From: Palsa-872 sp036495195
GTDB taxonomy: Bacteria > Chloroflexota > Dormibacteria > Dormibacterales > Dormibacteraceae
NCBI GenBank assembly: GCA_036495195.1
Contig: DASXNH010000216.1
Span: 17,271 to 81,270 of the forward strand
DNA length: 64,000 nucleotides
Direction: 5' to 3'
Made by a program: the position numbers and the translations under genes. Positions 37,621 to 45,833 of the stretch are shown one piece after another (positions within the stretch are counted from its first letter, which is position 1; the number at the start of each line of letters is the position of its first letter). The notes beneath the pieces are model-generated. The model did not search any database. It was not told the origin of the DNA and was given only the letters and a program-made list of their open reading frames with translations.

Positions 37621-40024
37621 GCCGACGTTGCAATGGCGCGGCGTTCTCCGCCGCCAGCGGGACGGTGAAGTGAAACGCCGACCCGTGCCCGACGGCGCTC
37701 TCAACCCAGATCTTTCCCCCATGCATCTCCACGATCTGCTTAACGATCGTGAGGCCCAGCCCAGTCCCCGGAATCGATTGCGCCGCTCCGCTCCGCACCC
37801 GGCGGAAACGCTCGAACACATGGGCGATCTCGTCCGGGGGTATGCCGACTCCGGTGTCAGTGACGCTGACCAGCGCGAATCCGCCTTCGCCGCGGCTCGA
37901 GAGGGTGACGGTCCCGCCATCCGGCGAGTACTTGACCGCGTTGTTGACAAGGTTGCTCACGACCTGGATCAGGCGGTCCCGGTCGCCGACCACAATCGGC
38001 AGGCGCGGATCGAGGTCAGCCTTGAACTCGACCGAGGGTGACGAACCCGCACGGGCGATCGCATCGCTCAAAACCTCGTTGATGTCCACGTCCGTGGTCC
38101 GGATGCTCATCCGCCCGGACTCCATTCGGTCGAGGTCGAGCATGTCGCCGATCAGGCGGTTGACCCGATCCGCGTCGTTGAATATGTAGCCGCCGTAGGC
38201 GCGCACCTCGTCGGGCTCAAGGCCACCATCGCGAATCAGCTCGCTGAACCCCTGGATGCCTGTCAGCGCGGTCCGGAACTCGTGGCTGACGATCGACAGG
38301 AACTCGGTCTTTGTGTGATCGAGCTTCTCGAGCGTCGCGTTCGCGCTGCGCTGCGATTCGAGGGCTTCACCCAATCTGTCCTGCGCCTCCCGCACCACCG
38401 TCACGTCCTCAACCATGACCAGCACGTGCTCCGGCCTGCCGCTGGCATCCGGGATCGCGGTCGCGCTGAGCTGGAGCCACAGCCAATTGCCGCTGCCGGT
38501 GCCGGCCCGAAGCTGGACGGTCTTGCCTTCGCTGATCCCTGCCAGCAGAGGTGAGAACCGCGCCCTGGCTGCGGCCTGGTCATAGGCACGCAACAGGTCG
38601 GGCCAGGAGCGCGATCGCATGACCTGGAAGTCGTGCTCGAGCATCGTCAGCAGCGCAGGGTTGGCCTCGAGCAGCTCGCCCTCGCTGCTGATGCGCGCGA
38701 TGCCGATGGGAGACCGCTCGAAGATCGCGCGATGGTCGGCCTCGCTGCGGCGCAGGGCCTGAGCGGTCTCGGCGCGGCGGATGAAGTTGCCGATCTCGCC
38801 GCCGGCGGTTGACAGCATGGTCACCAGGTCGTGCTCGATCACGCGCGGCTCGTGGGTCAGCATCTCGATGACGCCGATGACCGAACCACCCGTGATCACC
38901 GGGAACGCGACAGCCGATCGCAAGCCGGCCTGCAGCGCCACGGCCACGCGGTCGTAGTCGGTCGCAACTGACATATCCTCCTGGGCCGCCGGGATGCCGG
39001 ACTGCCACACCCGACCGAGCAGCCCGTCGCCTGAGGCAATCGACAGGCGCCGGCTCTGGTTGTGAAACTCTTCGAACGCGGCGCCGTCCCGATGCCAGGC
39101 CTGGCGCAACCGCAGCGCTTGGAGGTCGGTGTCGACTGCCCAGTACTGCGCCAGATCCCAGTCAAGATGCGCGCAAAGGGCGCCCAACAGCTGGGGTGCC
39201 GCCTGCTCCCATGTCGTGGCGCTGACGATGGTGTGACGCACCGCGACCAGACCGTCGCGCAACCCCTCGACGCGCTTGCGCGCCGACACGTCGGTCTCCT
39301 GCACGAGCATCACCGGCTCGTCGCCGGGACGGTCGGTCACGGCAGCGATGGTGATCTCGACAGGAACGCGGCCACCGTCGCCCCTAACCTGGTGGAGCTC
39401 GGCCTCCCAACGGAGGATGTCGCCCGACCGGAGCGTCGACAGCGCTTCCGTGACGGCGGCCAGGTCGTGCTCTGAGGTCACGTCCCCGAGCGTCAGGTGC
39501 AAAAGCTCGGCGCGGCTGCGGCCGAGGATCCCGCACAACCGCTCGTTGACGAGTAGCCAGGCGCCGTCAGCGCCGACCAGCGCCAGGCCGACCTGCGCGG
39601 CCTCGACAGTGATCCGAAGCTTCTCCTCGCGAACCTGGAGATCCTCGGCCTTTCGCTCCGCGTCGACGGCTTCATCGCGAATGCGCCCGACCACCTCGCG
39701 CACCGCGACGGCTACCAGCAGAAGGACGGCGGCCAGCAGAAACGTGACGGCAAGGTCATTCGAGCCACCACTGCCGAGGATCGAGGGTGCTGCCAGGCCG
39801 AGGGCGGCGAGCACCGCACAGGCGAGCGAGTCCAGCCAGCCCGAGTAGACGGCGACCAGAAGGACGATCAGGAGGTATAGGGGAAAGACCAGCACCGGGG
39901 CCAGGCCGAGACCGGCCTGCACGCCGATGACCGCGGCGAGGGCAAGGATGGGCGTGGCGCGACGAACCAGGCCTCGGATCCGATTCGGCTTCCATTCGGG
40001 CCTCGGACGAAGTGCTGGCAACAC
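37613..40024 (-). CDS. Membrane histidine kinase with PAS-GAF-PAS sensor
   Basis: Sensor kinase of 803 residues. Three or four N-terminal hydrophobic segments lie in residues 20-110, then a short linker helix. A PAS domain covers about 135-255 (VGLALVGADGAWLLVNERLC), a GAF domain about 265-415 (TTWEQAAPQLLGALCAHLDWDLAQYW) and a second PAS about 425-550 (SPIGIARISSEGELLEANPA). The HisKA box SIVSHEFRTALTGIQGF has His581. The ATPase domain has NLVNNAVKYSPDG, DTGVGIPPDEI and GTGLGLTIVK. The start is GTG right after a GGAAGGAAG ribosome-binding site. It is first gene of the HK / receiver / Ser-Thr kinase operon, divergent from the hybrid kinase. Confidence 0.92.
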   Translation of the reverse strand: MLPALRPRPEWKPNRIRGLVRRATPILALAAVIGVQAGLGLAPVLVFPLYLLIVLLVAVYSGWLDSLACAVLAALGLAAPSILGSGGSNDLAVTFLLAAVLLLVAVAVREVVGRIRDEAVDAERKAEDLQVREEKLRITVEAAQVGLALVGADGAWLLVNERLCGILGRSRAELLHLTLGDVTSEHDLAAVTEALSTLRSGDILRWEAELHQVRGDGGRVPVEITIAAVTDRPGDEPVMLVQETDVSARKRVEGLRDGLVAVRHTIVSATTWEQAAPQLLGALCAHLDWDLAQYWAVDTDLQALRLRQAWHRDGAAFEEFHNQSRRLSIASGDGLLGRVWQSGIPAAQEDMSVATDYDRVAVALQAGLRSAVAFPVITGGSVIGVIEMLTHEPRVIEHDLVTMLSTAGGEIGNFIRRAETAQALRRSEADHRAIFERSPIGIARISSEGELLEANPALLTMLEHDFQVMRSRSWPDLLRAYDQAAARARFSPLLAGISEGKTVQLRAGTGSGNWLWLQLSATAIPDASGRPEHVLVMVEDVTVVREAQDRLGEALESQRSANATLEKLDHTKTEFLSIVSHEFRTALTGIQGFSELIRDGGLEPDEVRAYGGYIFNDADRVNRLIGDMLDLDRMESGRMSIRTTDVDINEVLSDAIARAGSSPSVEFKADLDPRLPIVVGDRDRLIQVVSNLVNNAVKYSPDGGTVTLSSRGEGGFALVSVTDTGVGIPPDEIAHVFERFRRVRSGAAQSIPGTGLGLTIVKQIVEMHGGKIWVESAVGHGSAFHFTVPLAAENAAPLQRRHG

Positions 40025-40146
40025 CTTCCTTCCCTCACCCCCCTTGGCTGGGCTTGAGGTGCGCAGGCTGCCAAGTGTAAAGCGCGGTTGTCAGATCACA
40101 CCCCACTTAAACGCGGTACCTGTGACGTAAGCTGACCGCCCGTCCC

Positions 40147-42486
40147 ATGAATACACCTCTACGAGCAGCTGGACTGTCGCGGCGCGCCTATCCATTCATC
40201 GGGCTGGCCATCGTCGGTCTTGTCAGCCTGCACGGCTACTCCGAGCTCACCGCCTCGCCGGCTCTGATCGCGGCAATGGTGGTCGGCATGCTGCTCACGC
40301 TGGGGCCACTGGCCCCGATCAGATTCCCCGCGGTCCCCCAGCCGATCGCCGCCATCCCTGTAGTGGTCGGCCTCGGGCTCGCGCTTTACCCACTCTGGAA
40401 GATGGGAACCGCCTTCGGAATCCTCGCGTCGGGGGTGCTCGTCGCTCTTGCCGGCGCGCTCGTGCTGCTGCCATGGGAACGCATCCCGCGATTCCTTCAC
40501 GCGATCTCACCAATCGGTGGCCTGGCGGCCACCTTCGCGCTCGAGGTCCAGTTCGGGCTGAGCGTCATTCGCGCGTTCCCTTTCGTTCTGCTGCTGCTGA
40601 TGTTCCTCGCGCTGTACTACACGACCGCCGAGTTCGCGATTGGTGCGGCGCTCGGCGCGGCCGACCTGATCCTGGTCACCGGCGTGAACCCGGTCACCGG
40701 CGACCCGGCGGCGGCGCTCCTCGAAGGTCTCCTCCTCGTCTCATTGGGAATTCTTGTACGGCGTGTCGTGCAGGAGCAGGAGACGCACCGCATAGCGGCC
40801 GCGGCCGCTGAGGCCGAGCGATCGGAACTGATGAGCGACCTGGCCCAGCGGAACCAGGAGCTGCAAGAGCTGACCCGGATGAAATCCGAATTCCTGGCCA
40901 CCATGAGCCACGAGATCCGCACACCGATGAACGGGGTGATCGGAATGACCGGCCTCCTCATGGAGACCGACCTCACGCCTGAGCAGCGGGACTACGTGGA
41001 GACCGTTCGCGCCTCCGGCGACACCCTGCTCGAGATCATCAACGACATCCTCGATTTCTCGAAGATCGAGGCGGGTCGCGTGCGCATGGAGAGGATCGAC
41101 TTCAGCCCCAAGCACGTGACCGAAGAGGCCGTCGAGCTGTTCGCCGAGCCCGCCGCCAACAAGGGGATCGAGCTCGTCCTCGACGTCGAGCCGGACGTCC
41201 CTCAGAACGCAATTGGCGACCCCGGCCGCTTGAGGCAGGTGCTCATCAACCTGCTGGGCAACGCAATCAAATTCACCGACGCGGGCGAGGTTGTAGTGCG
41301 AGTGCGCCGCAAGGAGTCCGCAGGCCCGGGGCTGCAGCTGCACTTCGAGATCGCGGATACCGGAATCGGGTTGACAGAGGAGGAGCAGGCTCGTGTCTTC
41401 TCCACCTATTCGCAGGTCGACAGCTCGACCACGCGTAAGCACGGCGGCACCGGTCTGGGGCTCGCCACCTCCCGAATGCTCGTCCAGCTCATGGGTGGCG
41501 AGCTCGGGGTCGAGAGTGAGAAGGGCGCCGGCAGCCGGTTCTGGTTCACAGCACTGTTCCGCGAAGGCGAGCGGAAGGCGCCTGTTCTCCCGCCGACGGC
41601 CAGCCTCAGCGGGACCTCCATCGCCATCGTCGACGACAACAAGACGAACCGCACGATCCTCGAGCGCTACCTCGGGTCTTGGGGTATGCGCGACAAAGCG
41701 TTCGAGTCAGGGCATCAGGCAATGGAAGAGCTGCGCGCGGCCGCACGCGCAGAGGATCCCTTTGAGGTCGCGATCGTCGACATGATGATGCCGGGCATGG
41801 ACGGCGCGGCTGTCGCCGCCGAGATTCGGTCCGACCCCACGTTGAAGGACATGGTGGTGATCCTCCTCACCTCGGCGGGCCATTCCGAGCAGCCTGTGAC
41901 GGGGATCGACGTGGAGCTCGTGAAGCCGGTGCGTCCTTCGCTTCTCTTCGACGTCCTCCATTCGCTGCTGGCGGCGAAGTCCGCGCACACGAATCGCCGC
42001 GTGGCTGACGAGAACACACCAACCGACCAGGCATCTCACCGTTGGGCGAGACTCCTCGTGGTCGAGGACAACGTCGCCAACCTCAAGGTCGCTGTGCGCA
42101 TGGTCGAGAAGCTCGGCTATCGCGCAGACGTCGCCAACAACGGGGCCGAGGCGGTCAGGGTTCTGAGCGAGATGCGCTACGACGCGGTGTTGATGGACTG
42201 CCACATGCCGGAGATGGATGGCTTTGACGCGACGCGAGAGATAAGGAAGAACGAGGGTGAAGCAAGGCACACGCCGGTGATCGCGATGACCGCGAGCGCC
42301 CTCTCGGGCGATCGCGAGCGATGTCTCGCGGCCGGGATGGACGACTACATCTCAAAACCCATCAAGATGCATGTGGTCGCAGCCGTCCTTGAAAGGTGGC
42401 TGGGCCCGAGTGACAAGCAGCCGCTTAAACCGTCCTCCACTCTTGCCGGGGACGTGGCCCAAAGCGCAGCCGGAGAGGTCGATTGA
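40147..42486 (+). CDS. Hybrid histidine kinase with two receiver domains
   Basis: A 779-residue membrane kinase. About six or seven hydrophobic segments occupy residues 15-205 with no known sensor motif. A coiled linker leads to the HisKA box TMSHEIRTPMNGVIG with a His near 255. The ATPase domain has NLLGNAIKFTDAG, DTGIGLTEEE and GGTGLGLATSRML. Receiver 1 (about 490-605) has Asp near 543 in VDMMMPGMDG; receiver 2 (about 635-750) has Asp near 681 in MDCHMPEMDGFD. No Hpt domain is present, so a separate phosphotransfer protein is expected. TAAGCT lies 13 nt before the ATG. It is convergent with the REC-PP2C gene. Confidence 0.92.
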   Translation: MNTPLRAAGLSRRAYPFIGLAIVGLVSLHGYSELTASPALIAAMVVGMLLTLGPLAPIRFPAVPQPIAAIPVVVGLGLALYPLWKMGTAFGILASGVLVALAGALVLLPWERIPRFLHAISPIGGLAATFALEVQFGLSVIRAFPFVLLLLMFLALYYTTAEFAIGAALGAADLILVTGVNPVTGDPAAALLEGLLLVSLGILVRRVVQEQETHRIAAAAAEAERSELMSDLAQRNQELQELTRMKSEFLATMSHEIRTPMNGVIGMTGLLMETDLTPEQRDYVETVRASGDTLLEIINDILDFSKIEAGRVRMERIDFSPKHVTEEAVELFAEPAANKGIELVLDVEPDVPQNAIGDPGRLRQVLINLLGNAIKFTDAGEVVVRVRRKESAGPGLQLHFEIADTGIGLTEEEQARVFSTYSQVDSSTTRKHGGTGLGLATSRMLVQLMGGELGVESEKGAGSRFWFTALFREGERKAPVLPPTASLSGTSIAIVDDNKTNRTILERYLGSWGMRDKAFESGHQAMEELRAAARAEDPFEVAIVDMMMPGMDGAAVAAEIRSDPTLKDMVVILLTSAGHSEQPVTGIDVELVKPVRPSLLFDVLHSLLAAKSAHTNRRVADENTPTDQASHRWARLLVVEDNVANLKVAVRMVEKLGYRADVANNGAEAVRVLSEMRYDAVLMDCHMPEMDGFDATREIRKNEGEARHTPVIAMTASALSGDRERCLAAGMDDYISKPIKMHVVAAVLERWLGPSDKQPLKPSSTLAGDVAQSAAGEVD

Positions 42487-42495
42487 CACTTTCGA

Positions 42496-43632
42496 TCACG
42501 ACCTGCGCAACGCCAGCACCGTGACGTCGTCGGGCAGGTCGCGATCCCGCGAGCCTGTGGCAAGGATGTCCACGATCCCCTGAGCGCTGGGTGCTCGGCG
42601 CGCGGCCAATGGCAGCGGCACATCCTTGGTCGCCAGGTCGGGCCGCAGATCGAGAAGGCCGTCGGAGAAGACCACCAGCGTGTCACCGCTATTGAGGACG
42701 ACCTTTCCAGGCGACAACGTGCTCTCGGGCAGCAGACCGATCGGCGCCCCTCGCTGGGACAGGAGCTCATGTCCTCCGCTTCTTCGCACAAGGCGCGCGT
42801 GCCCGTGGCCGGCATCGATGTACTGCACCTCGCCGCTCGAGGCGTCGAAGATCGCGTGAAACAGCGTCACGTACGCCTGGTTGACCTCGAGCGCAGCCGC
42901 CATCACGCCGGCGGCCTGCTCAACGCCCTCGTTCACCGACGCCGCGTGCGCCGAAGCTGAGCGCAATGCCGCCCGAACTGTGGCCATGAGGATCGCCGCG
43001 GGCAAGCCCTTGCCCATCACGTCGCCAAGCGTCAATGCCAATCGTCCACGATCGAGGGGATACCAGTCGTAGAAGTCGCCGCTGATCTCGCGAGCAGGCG
43101 CAAAATGCGCCGCCACCTCGAATCCTTCTCCGAGCAGCGGCGACACCGGCAGCAAGGCCGCCTGCACCTTTGCGGCCCTGTCGATCTGCTCGGTTCGCTC
43201 GGCCACGAGCGATTCGAGGCGCTGCAAGTTGACCCTGTAAGCAATCTCCATGCTCCGTCTGCGGAATGCATTTACCACCGCGAGATAAAGCTCCGTGGCT
43301 CCGACCGGCTTGACGAAGTACGCGTATGCGCCGTGCTCCACCGCCGCCTTCCCGAGCTCGGGGTCGTCGACGCCCGAGATCATCACCACCGCCGTGTCTG
43401 GATGCTTGGCTTTGAGCTCTTCGAGCAACCCGTAGCCAGATTCGTCGGGAAGCCTCACGTCGAGCAAGGCCAACCCGTACTCCTTGCTGTCGATGAGCTC
43501 GCGCGCGGCCGCACCTGAGAAGGCGATGTCGGACTCGAAGCCCCGGCTGCGCAGCGTGCGCTGCATAACCTTGGCCAACGCCTCCTCGTCGTCGACAATG
43601 AGGGTCCTGAGCGAACTGTCGGCGGCGGACAT
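42496..43632 (-). CDS. Response regulator with PP2C (RsbU/SpoIIE-type) phosphatase output
   Basis: A receiver (residues 8-125; LIVDDEEALAKVM, Asp in ALLDVRLPDESGYG, FVKPVGATEL) is followed by a short coiled linker and a PP2C phosphatase domain (about 165-378; ISGDFYDWYPL, GDVMGKGLPAAILMA, FSDGLLDLRPD, DDVTVLAL with metal Asps). This RssB/RsbU-like layout dephosphorylates a STAS antagonist when the receiver is activated, releasing an anti-sigma factor from its target. The STAS gene lies divergently 84 bp away, so the pair is the probable partner. TACACT ends 7 nt before the ATG. Confidence 0.92.
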   Translation of the reverse strand: MSAADSSLRTLIVDDEEALAKVMQRTLRSRGFESDIAFSGAAARELIDSKEYGLALLDVRLPDESGYGLLEELKAKHPDTAVVMISGVDDPELGKAAVEHGAYAYFVKPVGATELYLAVVNAFRRRSMEIAYRVNLQRLESLVAERTEQIDRAAKVQAALLPVSPLLGEGFEVAAHFAPAREISGDFYDWYPLDRGRLALTLGDVMGKGLPAAILMATVRAALRSASAHAASVNEGVEQAAGVMAAALEVNQAYVTLFHAIFDASSGEVQYIDAGHGHARLVRRSGGHELLSQRGAPIGLLPESTLSPGKVVLNSGDTLVVFSDGLLDLRPDLATKDVPLPLAARRAPSAQGIVDILATGSRDRDLPDDVTVLALRRS

Positions 43633-43639
43633 CCACCGA

Positions 43640-43645
43640 AGTGTA
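43640..43645 (-). promoter_or_regulatory. Candidate -10 element (TACACT) for the REC-PP2C gene
   Basis: Minus-strand TACACT ends 7 nt before the ATG; no Shine-Dalgarno sequence is seen. Confidence 0.45.
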
Positions 43646-43702
43646 GGGATCGGGGACTGAGCTCCTCGAAGCTAATAGGGAACTACTTTCGCCATCTCGC
43701 TG

Positions 43703-43708
43703 TAGGCT
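43703..43708 (+). promoter_or_regulatory. Candidate -10 element (TAGGCT) for the STAS gene
   Basis: TAGGCT ends 8 nt before the ATG at 43717. It supports this ATG rather than the in-frame TTG at 43708, which the hexamer itself overlaps. Confidence 0.4.
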
Positions 43709-43716
43709 TGCCACCT

Positions 43717-44061
43717 ATGAGCCTCGAAGTCCCGGCACGGCAGACCGACGCGGGCGTGACCGTTCTCGCGCCCTCTGGACGCCTCGACGTGGCGGGCGCG
43801 CCATTTTTGAAAGAGGCTGTCAGCGAAGCCGTCAAGAACGACGGCCCGCCAAAGGTCGTGATCGACCTTGAAGGCGTGAGCTTCGTCGACAGCACCGGGC
43901 TGGGCTCCGTGATCGCGGCCCTGAAGCTGGTCCGCAGCTCCAAAGGCGACCTGAGGCTGGCTGCCCCCAATCAACAGGTGCGGGTGGTCCTCGAGCTGAC
44001 CACCCTGGACAGGGTGTTTCCCTACTTCGCCACTGTCGAGGAAGCCCTCACTGACTTCTGA
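43717..44061 (+). CDS. STAS-domain anti-sigma factor antagonist
   Basis: RsbV/SpoIIAA-like protein of 114 residues that binds an anti-sigma kinase when unphosphorylated. VTVLAPSGRLDVAGAPFLKEAV starts the STAS fold, and VIDLEGVSFVDSTGLGSVIAAL carries Ser59, the usual phosphorylation site. The next gene encodes the RsbW-like ATPase, and the divergent REC-PP2C protein is a plausible phosphatase. No sigma factor gene is visible, so the final target may be another protein or lie outside the window. Confidence 0.9.
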   Translation: MSLEVPARQTDAGVTVLAPSGRLDVAGAPFLKEAVSEAVKNDGPPKVVIDLEGVSFVDSTGLGSVIAALKLVRSSKGDLRLAAPNQQVRVVLELTTLDRVFPYFATVEEALTDF

Positions 44062-44152
44062 CTCCGACCAAATCCCTTTAGCCACGCCGCCTTTTGAGTT
44101 CCATGCAACGCTCACCCGACTCGAGGACGGCCTGGACACCCTTCACCGCTCG

Positions 44153-44494
44153 GTGGACATGCTGCGCGAGCGCTGTGGCAGAGGCGCCGATGACCGCAAC
44201 CTGATCCTGTTCGAAACCGCCCTCGCCGAGATCGGATCGAACGTGCTGATCTACACCGGCAAGCACGGCACCGGCGGAACGCCTGTCGAGTACGACTTGA
44301 GGCTCGAGGCGGGCACCGCGACCGCGTCTTTTGCCGATCAGGGACCTCCCCTTCATAATCAATTGCCTCGCGCCATGCCGGCGCCGACCAGCGAAGCAGG
44401 CCGAGGCCTCGCGATCGCACGCAAGGTGCTCGATGAGCTGGGATACAAACGCGATGGCGAGGTGAACTATTGGCGACTGGTGAAGCGGCTGTAA
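44153..44494 (+). CDS. RsbW-like HATPase (anti-sigma factor / serine kinase), start uncertain
   Basis: GHKL-type ATPase resembling RsbW/SpoIIAB. ETALAEIGSNVLIYTG is the N-box, SFADQGPP the G1-like Asp loop, and EAGRGLAIARKVLDELGY the G2 loop. From the GTG at 44153 the protein is 113 residues, but same-frame codons back to 44051 encode a convincing N-terminus (FEFHATLTRLEDGLDTLHRS) that this start cuts off. The only initiator-like codon there is CTG 44051, inside the STAS gene and 7 nt after GAGGAA. The real gene probably begins upstream. It should bind the STAS protein before it and phosphorylate it. Confidence 0.75.
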   Translation: MDMLRERCGRGADDRNLILFETALAEIGSNVLIYTGKHGTGGTPVEYDLRLEAGTATASFADQGPPLHNQLPRAMPAPTSEAGRGLAIARKVLDELGYKRDGEVNYWRLVKRL

Positions 44495-44736
44495 GCGCAG
44501 GAGGCGAACACTCGGAGGAAGGAAACCGAGTCCTCATCCACGACTTTCGCAATCTCCTGGCAGTGATCGTGAACTACTGCGAGCTGATCGCTGAGGAAAC
44601 CGGCGATCCCGAATCTGTCAAAACAGACATCCAGGAGATCAAAATCGCCGCCGAGCGCGCGATCGCGCTGACCGACAAGCTCAGGCGCCCGCCGGCTCCC
44701 GCTCCCGATTCCGAGTCCACGGCGGGCGGGCTATGA
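44470..44736 (+). CDS. Stand-alone histidine kinase dimerisation (DHp/HisKA) protein
   Basis: An 88-residue protein. VLIHDFRNLLAVIVNYCELIAEE looks like a HisKA box of the HDFNNLL type with His24; the second helix runs to KLRRPP. There is no ATP-binding domain after it, so it cannot phosphorylate itself in the usual way. It may accept phosphate from another kinase as a phosphotransfer protein, or use the RsbW-like ATPase encoded just upstream. The TTG start overlaps the previous gene by 25 bp, and the end overlaps the REC-GGDEF start (ATGA). Its small size and position imply a dedicated link in this cluster. Confidence 0.7.
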   Translation: MATGEAAVSAGGEHSEEGNRVLIHDFRNLLAVIVNYCELIAEETGDPESVKTDIQEIKIAAERAIALTDKLRRPPAPAPDSESTAGGL

Positions 44737-45752
44737 CCGTGACCCGCAGACCGGGTGCGGCCAGAACCGCGGCGGGCGGCGATGGCCAGGCTGCGGCTCG
44801 CGAGCTCGTGCTGGTGGTCGACGACGACGACCAGATGCTGCGCCTGGTCAAGCGAGTGCTCGAGCGGGCGGGCTTCGAGTGCGTCACGGTCGGCGATGGC
44901 GAGATCGCGCACGAGTCGGCGGTCGACTGGCGCCCCGACATCATCCTGCTGGACCTGATGCTCGGTTCGACGACCGGCGATCAGATCCTGGCCGACATCC
45001 GCAAGGATTTTCGGACCCGCCTGATCCCTGTGGTCTTCCTCACAGTGCGCAGCTCGCTGAAAGACAAGGTCGAGCATCTGCTCGCCGGCGCCGACGACTA
45101 CGTCACGAAACCGTTCATCGCGGAGGAGCTCGTCGCTCGATTGAGAGCTGTGATCAGCCGGTCAACCAACACGCGCGACCTCAACCCGCTGACCGGGATG
45201 AGTGGAAACACCGACATCCTTCGCGAGATCAACCTACGTCTCAAGGAGAACGAGCGCTTCGCGGTCCTGTACCCCGACATCGACACCTTCAAGAGCTACA
45301 ACGACCACTACGGCTTCCTGCGCGGAGACGACGTGATCAAGACCCTGGGCACGATCATCCTCGAGGTGCTCGAGGCGCAGTACTCGCCTAATCACTTCGG
45401 CGGCCACGTCGGAGGCGATGATTTCGTCATCCTCACCGAGCCGGCCCTGGCCGAGTCGGTTGCAGCTGAGATCACCAAGCGCTTCGACGAAGCCGTGCCC
45501 GACCTCTACGACGAGGCCGACAGGGAACGCGGCTGGATCGAGTACGAGGATCGCAGCGGCGGCATGCTCAAAACCGGCCTCGTCTCAGTGTCGATCGGCA
45601 TTGTCCTGGCCGAGCCTGGCAGCTACGAGAGCGCGGCCGCCCTCGCCTCCCGAGCGGCCGAGGTCAAGGGCGTCGCGAAGCGGATGCCGGGATCTCGGTG
45701 GGTCGTCGACCGCCGCCGCCCGCCCGAAGCTCGCGGGGGCCGCTCGCGTTGA
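44733..45752 (+). CDS. Response regulator with GGDEF (diguanylate cyclase-like) output
   Basis: A receiver domain (residues 25-145; LVVDDDDQMLRLV, Asp in ILLDLMLGSTTGD, YVTKPFIAEEL) joins a GGDEF domain (about 150-325). The active-site loop reads GGDDF at residues 227-231 instead of GG(D/E)EF, and no RxxD inhibitory site stands five residues before it. YPDIDTFKSYNDHYGFLRGD is the substrate and metal region. It may make cyclic-di-GMP at low rate, or act as a binding module. The start overlaps the DHp gene stop. It is the last gene before the pilus ATPase fusion. Confidence 0.88.
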   Translation: MTVTRRPGAARTAAGGDGQAAARELVLVVDDDDQMLRLVKRVLERAGFECVTVGDGEIAHESAVDWRPDIILLDLMLGSTTGDQILADIRKDFRTRLIPVVFLTVRSSLKDKVEHLLAGADDYVTKPFIAEELVARLRAVISRSTNTRDLNPLTGMSGNTDILREINLRLKENERFAVLYPDIDTFKSYNDHYGFLRGDDVIKTLGTIILEVLEAQYSPNHFGGHVGGDDFVILTEPALAESVAAEITKRFDEAVPDLYDEADRERGWIEYEDRSGGMLKTGLVSVSIGIVLAEPGSYESAAALASRAAEVKGVAKRMPGSRWVVDRRRPPEARGGRSR

Positions 45753-45792
45753 TGAAAACCGCATTGGTTAACGAGGAGAAGGTCCGGGTCGC

Positions 45793-45806
45793 CGATGCTA
45801 GCATCG
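45793..45806. promoter_or_regulatory. 14-bp palindrome upstream of the pilus ATPase-cyclase gene
   Basis: CGATGCTAGCATCG is a perfect palindrome 27 bp before the ATG at 45834, in the 81-bp gap after the REC-GGDEF gene. It is a candidate operator or part of the promoter; no known regulator site is recognised. Confidence 0.4.
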
Positions 45807-45833
45807 ATCAAATCCACCAACGGGTGATTGCCA

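Noticed and set aside
37621..37950. N-terminal extension of the response regulator frame up to 37950
   Set aside because: It is the shadow of the histidine kinase gene in another frame (Arg/Ser-rich, no family signal). The ATG at 37618-37620 gives a normal receiver.
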